Source of the DNA: Arcobacteraceae bacterium
GTDB taxonomy: Bacteria > Campylobacterota > Campylobacteria > Campylobacterales > Arcobacteraceae
Assembly (NCBI GenBank): GCA_023138835.1
Contig: JAGLOP010000003.1
Location: 62,001 to 126,000, forward strand
Length of the DNA: 64,000 nt
Direction of reading: 5' to 3'
Shown here piece by piece: positions 54,154 through 61,658 of this stretch (the stretch's first letter is position 1; each line of letters opens with the position of its first letter). A model generated the notes under the pieces. The model saw only the letters and a program-made list of their open reading frames with translations, did not search any database and had not been told where the DNA came from. The position numbers were made by a program, and so were the translations under genes.

Positions 54154-54573
54154 TTACTTTTTATTGATGATATAAGTTACTACATCACCTTTTTCTTGTG
54201 CGGTTCCAACTCTATTGTAAACATCTCTAAAATTTCTTCTGAGCCATTTTTTGACATTTTTAACTTTTGTAAATCTTGAAGAATCTGCCAATGGAGAGAG
54301 CGGTTCAATCACTTTATTGGTATTTACATTTATACCTTTCTTTGATAAATCACTTGAATGGCAGCTAACACAAGAGATAAGTTTACCCTTTTTGCCAATA
54401 TACTTAGTTGTGAAAATCTTTTCACCTCTTATGTAGTCAAATCCTTTAAATTTTGGATTTTCTTTTTGTGCTTGTGTCTCTAAAGTTTTCATATATTCTT
54501 TCATTGAGGTATTTAACTCAACTGCATGAACTAATGAAACCATAATAACCAAAGCTGTTAATATTTTTTTCAT
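54154..54573 (-). CDS. DUF1924 c-type cytochrome (SHP-like)
   Basis: A 139-aa precursor with a signal peptide (about 1-17) and one heme motif CVSCH (Cys68, Cys71, His72), followed by INVNTNKVIEPLSPLAD, RFTKVKNVKKWLRRN and GDVVTYI, as in the DUF1924/SHP family. SHP is a high-spin cytochrome c that can bind oxygen or NO. It is first in the three-gene cytochrome run and its ATG follows AAGGAG. Confidence 0.88.
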   Translation of the reverse strand: MKKILTALVIMVSLVHAVELNTSMKEYMKTLETQAQKENPKFKGFDYIRGEKIFTTKYIGKKGKLISCVSCHSSDLSKKGINVNTNKVIEPLSPLADSSRFTKVKNVKKWLRRNFRDVYNRVGTAQEKGDVVTYIINKK

Positions 54574-54720
54574 CTTCTAACTCCTTTTAACTTTTTGATA
54601 TTAAAAGTATAAGGGAAGTTTGTCAATATTGTATTTACTGTTATTTACAGTTTCTTTACAAATAGAAGAAAGATTTTGATTTTATATTTTTGATGATATT
54701 TATTTAGTATGATAATAAAT

Positions 54721-54752
54721 ACAGATAACACTTCAAAGTTGGTGTTATCTGT
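54721..54752. terminator. 11-bp hairpin between EF-hand gene B and the cytochrome cluster
   Basis: ACAGATAACAC (54721-54731) pairs perfectly with GTGTTATCTGT (54742-54752), loop 10 nt. It lies about 40 nt past the EF-hand gene B stop on the minus strand, followed there by AT-rich sequence but no clear T run. Termination or regulatory use is possible. Confidence 0.5.
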
Positions 54753-54766
54753 ACGTTAGATGTAGA

Positions 54767-54786
54767 GACTATCTAAATTGATAGTC
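54767..54786. terminator. 7-bp hairpin directly after EF-hand gene B
   Basis: GACTATC and GATAGTC form a perfect stem with a 6-nt loop immediately downstream of the EF-hand gene on the minus strand. Together with the hairpin at 54721-54752 it forms a double stem-loop. Confidence 0.4.
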
Positions 54787-54791
54787 CTTAT

Positions 54792-55406
54792 TTACCTTTT
54801 TCTCATTTGATTTGCAATAAACTCTTGCTTGTTTACTCTTCCATCATTGTTTCTATCAATATCCGAGAATTTAGTCTGATTACCACTGTTTCTCATCATT
54901 TTACCTTGTGATGCTTGTTGTTGCATTCTTTGAGCTCTAGCCTCATTCATCTCATTGCTAGTTAAATATCCGTCACCGTTTAAATCGTAACTTTCAAATG
55001 TCGGCATATTTCGTCTCATACCTTGCTTATTTCCTTGTCTATTATTCATCTTCCCTTGTTTTTTAGAACCTCTATTGGCTCTGTTTTTTTGCATCTGTGC
55101 ATTTTGCCCCTCTAACAATTCCATTTTAGTTATTCTTCCATCACTATTGGCATCAAAAACTTCAAATTCAGGAGCATTTCCAGCTTTTCTCATAGCTTTA
55201 CCTTGAGCTGCTTTTTTTGACATTCTCCTAGCTCTTGCATCATAAAATTCACTCTGACTTACAAAATTATCATTATTGCTATCATAAACTGAAAATGAAA
55301 TAGGACCTCTATCAGGTATATTTTGTGCTACTAAACTACTAGACACCATTGATAAAGCACCAACAACCACAAGACTTAAATTCACTTTTTTTACTAAATT
55401 TTTCAT
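54792..55406 (-). CDS. Exported EF-hand calcium-binding protein (paralogue B)
   Basis: A 204-aa protein with a signal peptide (to about SSLVA) and four EF-hand-like loops (DSNNDNFVSQSEF, DANSDGRITKMEL, DLNGDGYLTSNEM, DRNNDGRVNKQEF), separated by the same Met/Gln/Arg-rich linker as paralogue A. The first loop has Asn in place of the central Gly (DSNNDN). A G8 tract occupies the ribosome-binding site. It lies between the RND pump and the cytochrome cluster. Its periplasmic role is unknown. Confidence 0.88.
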   Translation of the reverse strand: MKNLVKKVNLSLVVVGALSMVSSSLVAQNIPDRGPISFSVYDSNNDNFVSQSEFYDARARRMSKKAAQGKAMRKAGNAPEFEVFDANSDGRITKMELLEGQNAQMQKNRANRGSKKQGKMNNRQGNKQGMRRNMPTFESYDLNGDGYLTSNEMNEARAQRMQQQASQGKMMRNSGNQTKFSDIDRNNDGRVNKQEFIANQMRKR

Positions 55407-55413
55407 AATTTCA

Positions 55414-55421
55414 CCCCCCCC
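55414..55421 (-). promoter_or_regulatory. Poly-G (G8) tract at the ribosome-binding site of EF-hand gene B
   Basis: Eight consecutive G on the minus strand, ending 7 nt before the ATG, where the Shine-Dalgarno sequence should be. Such runs are rare in this AT-rich sequence and are typical slippage sites in Campylobacterota, so length changes could alter translation. Confidence 0.6.
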
Positions 55422-55500
55422 ATGTAGATATTATACTAAGTATATCATTAACAAAATAATAAAGTCGTGAAAAAAATAGCTGTTTCTTAAAACTTTTAAG

Positions 55501-58500
55501 TTAGCTTTTCTTCAATCCATGCAAAAAATTATACATAACAGGAAGATAAAAAAGATTTAATATTGTTCCCCATAAAAGCCCAAATCCAATAGTAACCGCA
55601 AGCGGCTGAAAAGTCACTGCTTGAGCAGATGCAAAAAATATCAATGATGAAAGACCTATAATAGTTGTGATAGATGTAAGTATAATAGGTCTGAATCTTC
55701 TTTTTGCAAGATCAAATATATCATCTTTATGTTTAGCAGTTTTTATTGTAGCCATCATAATAATACCGTCATTTACAATAACTCCAGCAAGTCCCAATGC
55801 ACCTATCAAAGATGGCAGAGAGATATTTAATCCCATTATATAATGACCTATAAATACCCCTAGAAAAGAAAATGGTATTACTGACATAACTATAAAAGTT
55901 TCTCTTAAAGAATTAAAAAGATAAAGCATAGCCATAAAGATTAAAATTATAGCAAGTGCAGAGGCTAAAACCATTTCAGCTTCTAAAGTTTTCTTTTGCT
56001 CTGCTTCCCCTTTAAACTTTAATCTTATCCCCTCTTTCTTTAATTTTTTTATAATAGGTTCTATTTTTTCCATAACTTCACTTGCCGTTATAACAGACGG
56101 ATTTACATTTGCAAAAACATAAAAATTTGTTTCACCGTCATCTTTAACCAATCTTTCTAAAGAGTGTATCTTTTCAAATTTACATATATCTTTTAGAAGT
56201 ACAAATGAACCATCTTTTAGAGGAATTTCAAGTCTATTAAAATGTGAGAAATCATCTTTATTGAGTGATTTAATTTTTACATCTAAAAGCTCTTTATCAT
56301 CAAATATTACACCACTGGTCTTTGAAAGGTAGAGGTCTGAGATATAAGTACCTAGATATTTTTCTGTAATTCCCAGTTTTTCACCATAACTGTTTATTTT
56401 TAATTTTATCTCATCCGCACCCATTTTAATATTATCTCCAAAATATTTTATCCCTTCAATATTCTCAAAACCATTTTCTATATCTCTAACCGCTTTTATA
56501 GCTTTTTGATAATTATCACTTACAACACCAATTCGAATATCAGCTTTTACATGACCCATTCGTCTCTCAACAACCATTAGATTGCTTAATTTAAATCTTT
56601 TTTTATATTTTTGTTTTTTTAGCCATGATCTTAGACTTTTTGATATTTTTTGTGAAGATATATCTCTTGTTCTATCTTTATCATCATAGTAAAAGCTTAA
56701 ATATGGAGTGATATAAATATCAACAAAATTTGAAGGCTTTTTCTTATAAAGTTCAATTGAGATATATCCAACATAAGGATACATTTCTGCACTTCCTGTG
56801 GCACTTCTTCTATATCCGGCAGTTGAACTTACATTTTTAACAAAAAATCTATCTCTGTTTTTTAATATATCTTTCTCTATAGTTTGTACTATTTCTAATG
56901 ATTCCTCAAGAGTGGTTGTAGGTTTTGCTTTAAATGTTATATTTATTGACGTTGCATCAAAAGATTGGAACATTTGAAATTTAGAATGCTTGATACCGCT
57001 ATAAATTAAAACAGGTACTATTATTATAAAAACAAGTAAAAAACTTTTTTGAAATCTTACAAATATTCGTAATAGTTTCGAATATAGCTCGTTTACCCTA
57101 TCCCACGAAAGCGTTCTTGAATTTTTACTTAATGTATGAGTAGCATGGATGGGCAAGAAAACAAATGACTCTATAAGCGAAGCAATTACCAAGGCACTAA
57201 ATGCAATAGGTACAAGCTGTATTATCTCTCCTAATCTTCCACTTAACATCAATAAAGGTATAAAAGCAAACAAAGTTGTCAAAGTTGCAAGAGTTACTGG
57301 CTTTGCCACCTCTTTTGTACCTAAAAATGCAGCCTCTTTTGCTGAATACCCTTTTTCAATATATTGTTGTATATTTTCACTGACCACTATGGCATCATCA
57401 ACAATAATACCAATAGCTATTAAAACACCTATTAAAGAATTTACATTTATACTGTATCCTGTAAAATAAAAATAGATGCTCCCTATCATAAAAGATGTCG
57501 GTATACCCAGTGCTATGATAAATGCCATACGGATATTTATAAGTAAAAAGGTTAAAAAAGTTATAAGTATCACTGCTAATAAAATATTTGAAATAACAAT
57601 ATTCAGCCTGTCTTTGATTATAGTAGATTGATCCCTTCTAATATCAAAATCAACATCTTTAACATCCATTTTAGATATAAGTTTATTTATATTGTCAGCT
57701 ATTTTTATCGCATCACCTTTTGGGTTTTGTGAAACTGCCAAAGTTATGGAGTTTTTACCATTCATACTGGCTAAGGTTGCAGAGTCTTCATAGCGTTTAT
57801 TAATTTTTGCTATATCTTTTAACATAATCATTTGGTCATTGATATTTAAGATGGTATTTTCAAATTCATTTGCAAATTTTTTACCATTAGATGTAGAGAG
57901 ATAATACTGTTCTTTAACATCTTCAATTTTACCCAAAGGATATATATATGATAATTCAGAAATTATCTGTAATATCTCCTCCAAAGAAAGATTGTATGCA
58001 TCAATTTTTTTCTCATCAATCAAAATTTCATAAAAGCGGTCAGAGTCCCCAAATATCGTTACATCAGAAATATCTTTTAGTGAAAGAAGTCTGCTTTTAA
58101 AACTTTTTGCCAAATCTTTTAATTTGTAATTCGGCAACTTTGTGGAAAGTATGGATACATGCATTATACTTCTTGAATGAGCTGCAGTTCTTACAACAGG
58201 TTCATCCATATCACTTGGAAGATTTGATTTAATAGAAGTTATAGCATCTTTAACATCTTCGGTTACTTTTAATTTATCAGCCCCTTTATCAAGTTCTAAA
58301 ATTATAGTAAATCTACCTGGAGATATAACGGAGGTAATGGAATCTACGCCATCAATATTTTTTGTTTCATCCTCTATTTCTTGAACTGCCATTTTGTTTA
58401 ATATATCAACAGAAGCCCCGCTGTAACTTCCTCTAACAGTTACAGAATGAGGCTCAATAGTAGGAGAGATCTCTTTTGGTATTTGAGTATAAGAATAAAT

Positions 58501-58581
58501 TCCTACTGCAAAAAGTAGGAAAAATAGAGTATAGTTTATTTTGTAGTTTTCAATAAAAAATTTTAATACTCTATCAAACAT
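55501..58581 (-). CDS. RND efflux transporter permease subunit (paralogue 2)
   Basis: A 1026-aa RND pump, similar along its full length to the one at 14104-17184 (same length, shared GSYSGASVDILNKMAV, proton-relay GIIVDDAIVVSENIQQ and terminal NDGIIMM, RFRPIILTSITTIIG). It starts 5 nt after the stop of the double-cubane activator gene, so it appears to belong to that operon. No membrane-fusion or outer-membrane partner is encoded here. The substrate may relate to the operon's redox chemistry, but nothing in the sequence shows what it is. Confidence 0.92.
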   Translation of the reverse strand: MFDRVLKFFIENYKINYTLFFLLFAVGIYSYTQIPKEISPTIEPHSVTVRGSYSGASVDILNKMAVQEIEDETKNIDGVDSITSVISPGRFTIILELDKGADKLKVTEDVKDAITSIKSNLPSDMDEPVVRTAAHSRSIMHVSILSTKLPNYKLKDLAKSFKSRLLSLKDISDVTIFGDSDRFYEILIDEKKIDAYNLSLEEILQIISELSYIYPLGKIEDVKEQYYLSTSNGKKFANEFENTILNINDQMIMLKDIAKINKRYEDSATLASMNGKNSITLAVSQNPKGDAIKIADNINKLISKMDVKDVDFDIRRDQSTIIKDRLNIVISNILLAVILITFLTFLLINIRMAFIIALGIPTSFMIGSIYFYFTGYSINVNSLIGVLIAIGIIVDDAIVVSENIQQYIEKGYSAKEAAFLGTKEVAKPVTLATLTTLFAFIPLLMLSGRLGEIIQLVPIAFSALVIASLIESFVFLPIHATHTLSKNSRTLSWDRVNELYSKLLRIFVRFQKSFLLVFIIIVPVLIYSGIKHSKFQMFQSFDATSINITFKAKPTTTLEESLEIVQTIEKDILKNRDRFFVKNVSSTAGYRRSATGSAEMYPYVGYISIELYKKKPSNFVDIYITPYLSFYYDDKDRTRDISSQKISKSLRSWLKKQKYKKRFKLSNLMVVERRMGHVKADIRIGVVSDNYQKAIKAVRDIENGFENIEGIKYFGDNIKMGADEIKLKINSYGEKLGITEKYLGTYISDLYLSKTSGVIFDDKELLDVKIKSLNKDDFSHFNRLEIPLKDGSFVLLKDICKFEKIHSLERLVKDDGETNFYVFANVNPSVITASEVMEKIEPIIKKLKKEGIRLKFKGEAEQKKTLEAEMVLASALAIILIFMAMLYLFNSLRETFIVMSVIPFSFLGVFIGHYIMGLNISLPSLIGALGLAGVIVNDGIIMMATIKTAKHKDDIFDLAKRRFRPIILTSITTIIGLSSLIFFASAQAVTFQPLAVTIGFGLLWGTILNLFYLPVMYNFLHGLKKS

Positions 58582-58586
58582 AAATT

Positions 58587-59408
58587 CTAATTATCCTCAT
58601 CTTTATTTGTAATTTCATACTCATACGATTCATGTGCTAATATTGCAGCTCCGTATGAAGTGGTAATTTGTGGAAACTCAGGGATAAAAATCTCTTTTCC
58701 CAATTCATTTTCAATAGCATAAACCAAACCACCATTAAGTGCAGGTCCACCATCAAAATATATTCCCTCTTTTATACCAACTCTTTTTACAAGTTTTATA
58801 ACTCTTTTTGCAATAGAGTAGTGAACCCCGGCAACTATATCTTCAACACTATGGTTATTTCCTAAAAGTCCTATTATCTCTGATTCTGCAAATACTGCAC
58901 AAGTACTGTTAATTGCAAGTGGCGTACCTTCTGATTTAAAATGACACTCACCTAACTCATCAACTTCAAGTTCCAAATTCATAGCAACCACATCCAAAAA
59001 TTTTCCAGTTCCTGCGGCACATCTGTCATTCATAGCAAAGTTTACTACATTTCCCTCACTATCAAGTGAGATAGCTTTTGAATCCTGACCACCTATATTT
59101 ATAATGGTCTTTATTTCGCAATTCTGTCCGGCAGCTGCAACTGCACCAATTGCATTTGCTGTTATCTCACTTATATTTTCATCTGCTTCTTTAAATAATT
59201 TTCTTCCATATCCTGTTGAAACAGTATATACTAAATCTTTTTCATCAATACTTAACTCTTCAAGCATCTCTTTTAAACTTTGTTTTGCATACTTATAAAA
59301 CATACTACCGCTGGCACTTATTTTATGTCCTACTAATTGCTTACTTTCATCTACCAGTGCTACTTTTATAGCGGTTGAGCCTATATCTATCCCTGCGAAA
59401 TATTTCAC
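58587..59408 (-). CDS. ATP-dependent activator of a 2-hydroxyacyl-CoA dehydratase/double-cubane protein
   Basis: A 273-aa ASKHA ATPase of the BadF/BcrA/HgdC type. It has the phosphate motif GIDIGSTAIKVALVD, a second nucleotide motif INIGGQDSKAI, and cysteines Cys130 (NDRCAAGTG) and Cys170 (NSTCAVFAE) that hold a [4Fe-4S] cluster at the dimer interface. It uses ATP to push an electron to very low potential onto its partner. Its ATG overlaps the partner's stop by 4 nt (ATGA). Confidence 0.92.
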   Translation of the reverse strand: MKYFAGIDIGSTAIKVALVDESKQLVGHKISASGSMFYKYAKQSLKEMLEELSIDEKDLVYTVSTGYGRKLFKEADENISEITANAIGAVAAAGQNCEIKTIINIGGQDSKAISLDSEGNVVNFAMNDRCAAGTGKFLDVVAMNLELEVDELGECHFKSEGTPLAINSTCAVFAESEIIGLLGNNHSVEDIVAGVHYSIAKRVIKLVKRVGIKEGIYFDGGPALNGGLVYAIENELGKEIFIPEFPQITTSYGAAILAHESYEYEITNKDEDN

Positions 59409-60685
59409 TTCTGTTTCCTTCTTCTGTTTTTAAGCGACTCTACAAATGCCTCTATTCTAGTTGTTAGTTGTCCTAAGTGACTTGGAGAATAATCACTTTC
59501 AAGATAAAGTATAGGTATTTTTTCTTTTTCCATTGCCATTAAAACTGATCTTTGTTCCATCTCATATACTTGACATCCTGCAAATGCTTGATAAACAACA
59601 CCCTCAGCTTTATAGTCTTTAACTAAATCTATTATTCTTCTTATTCTATCATTATTTTTTGTAAAAATTGGACAGGTACACCCTTTTAAGTATCTATCAG
59701 CAACCGAATCAACCATATCATTTACAAACCACTCATCAACACTTACCATATCGTTAAACATTCTATTTGAACTGCAAGTTTCATCTGCAACAATTATAGC
59801 ATCTGATTGTTCAATCAAAAGTGGTATTTTTAGATTTGGAAATATTGGAGGGGAACCAGTATAAACAATTCTTGGACTTCTTTTATGTGCAGCATTTACT
59901 TCATCTTTAACTCTTTGTTCACACTCTTTTAAAAGTAGTTTTACAGCTTCCATCCAATTATCTATTTTATCAAAAAAGAATGCATTGGTAACTAAAAACA
60001 TATCTTTTCCTAAAATAGGTGATTTACTGTTTTTTCGCAAACTATTTAGTTGATGATAAAGGTATTGAGCATAACCAACTTTTTTAATGGCCTCTTTTAA
60101 TTTCTTTTTTGTCAGCTTTTTATTTAAATCAAGTGATAACTCTTTTGTAAATTTTCTTACACTTCTTCGCCAATACTCACGGCTCTCTGCACTCTCTTTT
60201 GTTCGTGGAAACTCCATATCATAAACACTATAACCCATATCTTCAATTATAGCTCCTGATTTTGCTTTTTGGTCACAAGTAGTTGGAGAGATTATCACAT
60301 CCGGTTTATCTGTAAAATTTTGTGATGCAAACTGTCCTACGGTTGCTTTTACCAAAGGACATGATTTTGCAGGAAGTAAGTCACTTCCAATTTCATCATC
60401 TGTATAAAAACCATTACATAATCTAACAGGTACAGCATCCAGTGCGTATATTACCTCTGAGGGCACTTGAATACACATCGTTCCAACTTTTGCTTTGTCA
60501 TCATGCAAAGACTCATGTTTGCAATGTACTTTTTCATAAAGATCATAAAAATAATTCATAGCTTTAGGGTGCTGGGTAAAGTCCTCTTTTATTGTATTAA
60601 GTACTTTAATAGCTTCCATCGCTTTATGGCGATTTTGCCTCTCTTTTGGAGTTTCTATTTTGTGTTTTTTAATATCTTTAGTCAT
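59405..60685 (-). CDS. 2-hydroxyacyl-CoA dehydratase-like / double-cubane cluster protein
   Basis: A 426-aa protein of the HgdB/DUF2229 group. Nine or more conserved cysteines are visible, including Cys55, Cys71, Cys90 (VRLCNGF), Cys109 (KSCPLV), Cys137 (TTCDQK), Cys304 (ETCSSN), Cys336/338 (KGCTCP) and Cys371 (AGCQVYE). Pairing of a single HgdB-like subunit with one activator, without HgdA or CoA-transferase genes, fits the double-cubane cluster proteins (DCCP) rather than a fermentative dehydratase. The true substrate is unknown. It overlaps the upstream ferredoxin-protein gene by 8 nt. Confidence 0.88.
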   Translation of the reverse strand: MTKDIKKHKIETPKERQNRHKAMEAIKVLNTIKEDFTQHPKAMNYFYDLYEKVHCKHESLHDDKAKVGTMCIQVPSEVIYALDAVPVRLCNGFYTDDEIGSDLLPAKSCPLVKATVGQFASQNFTDKPDVIISPTTCDQKAKSGAIIEDMGYSVYDMEFPRTKESAESREYWRRSVRKFTKELSLDLNKKLTKKKLKEAIKKVGYAQYLYHQLNSLRKNSKSPILGKDMFLVTNAFFFDKIDNWMEAVKLLLKECEQRVKDEVNAAHKRSPRIVYTGSPPIFPNLKIPLLIEQSDAIIVADETCSSNRMFNDMVSVDEWFVNDMVDSVADRYLKGCTCPIFTKNNDRIRRIIDLVKDYKAEGVVYQAFAGCQVYEMEQRSVLMAMEKEKIPILYLESDYSPSHLGQLTTRIEAFVESLKNRRRKQK

Positions 60686-61658
60686 CTTTTTTCTCCCACT
60701 TATCCATCTGCATCCTTTTTGTAAAACCGCCTTTAGTTGAAGTAAATACTTTCATATTTAAAATATCTACATGCAAAGCATCATCTTCAGGGCAGGCAGC
60801 TACACATTTCATACAAAGAATACAATCATCTCTTAAAATATTTTTACTTGTTATATCATCAGCTATATCTTTTATCTGCATATCACAGACATTGTAACAA
60901 TCGCCGCATTTAGTACATTTATCACCATCTTTTTTAAGTTTTATAAGTGCAGCATCACTAAAGATATAATGCATTGCACTCATAGGGCAGAAAAAACAGA
61001 AAAATCTTTTTTTGATAAATGACCCTACAAAAAACAAACCTGTAATAATCAATCCTAAAGAGGTCAAAATCATCGCACTTTTTGTTGAGAAATTTAAACT
61101 CCATTGTGAAGTATCGCCAACAAACAGAGGTGTTATCATACGTCCTGGACATATTTCACAAAAAGCAGTTCTCCACTCGCCGCCCAATAGTCCCATACCA
61201 ACACCCATAGGTGCTAAGATTACAAGGGCTAACATAAGATATTTTATTTTTTTGAGCTTTTGGAATTGAGGTTGAGTGTAAGTGCTGTATCTAATACCCA
61301 TTCTTTTTCGCAAACTTGTAAGCCAATCTTGCATAGTCCCTAAAGGGCAGGCATAACCACACCAAGCTTTATTAAATACGATAAACCATACTAAGAAAGT
61401 TATAAAACCAATTAAAACTGAGATACTAGCTACACTGAAAAGTACATCTAAAGGGCGGGCAAGTTGATGCTGTAATGGTAAAAAATAACACATTCCCCCA
61501 ACTTCTCTATCATATCCACATGAAAATATAGGGATACTATTTCCTAAATTTATAGAAAAATATCCCCCATATATAAAGATTATAAAAAAGAACAGCTGCA
61601 GCCAAAAACGAAATCTACTTATATCTGCATTGTTTATAAAATCTTTAATCTTTTGCAT
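60678..61658 (-). CDS. NapH/CcoG-like membrane polyferredoxin
   Basis: A protein of about 326 aa with four or five membrane helices, cytoplasmic CxxxCP motifs (WCGYACPLG, FCFFCPMSA, FCEICPG) and two C-terminal [4Fe-4S] ferredoxin sites (CTKCGDCYNVCD and CILCMKCVAACPED). It probably passes electrons between the membrane and the cytosolic cluster protein. The ATG at 61658 has AGAGGTG upstream; the longer frame from 61715 lies inside the neighbouring gene. It overlaps both neighbours (14 nt and 8 nt). Confidence 0.88.
   Translation of the reverse strand: MQKIKDFINNADISRFRFWLQLFFFIIFIYGGYFSINLGNSIPIFSCGYDREVGGMCYFLPLQHQLARPLDVLFSVASISVLIGFITFLVWFIVFNKAWCGYACPLGTMQDWLTSLRKRMGIRYSTYTQPQFQKLKKIKYLMLALVILAPMGVGMGLLGGEWRTAFCEICPGRMITPLFVGDTSQWSLNFSTKSAMILTSLGLIITGLFFVGSFIKKRFFCFFCPMSAMHYIFSDAALIKLKKDGDKCTKCGDCYNVCDMQIKDIADDITSKNILRDDCILCMKCVAACPEDDALHVDILNMKVFTSTKGGFTKRMQMDKWEKKDD

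Noticed and set aside
59405-60685. Fermentative 2-hydroxyglutaryl-CoA dehydratase
   Set aside because: Only one HgdB-like subunit is present, with no HgdA partner, CoA-transferase or decarboxylase, so the double-cubane-type assignment fits better.
61012-61269. Plus-strand ORFs opposite the NapH-like gene
   Set aside because: They are mirror frames of a well-supported minus-strand membrane protein with Fe-S motifs.
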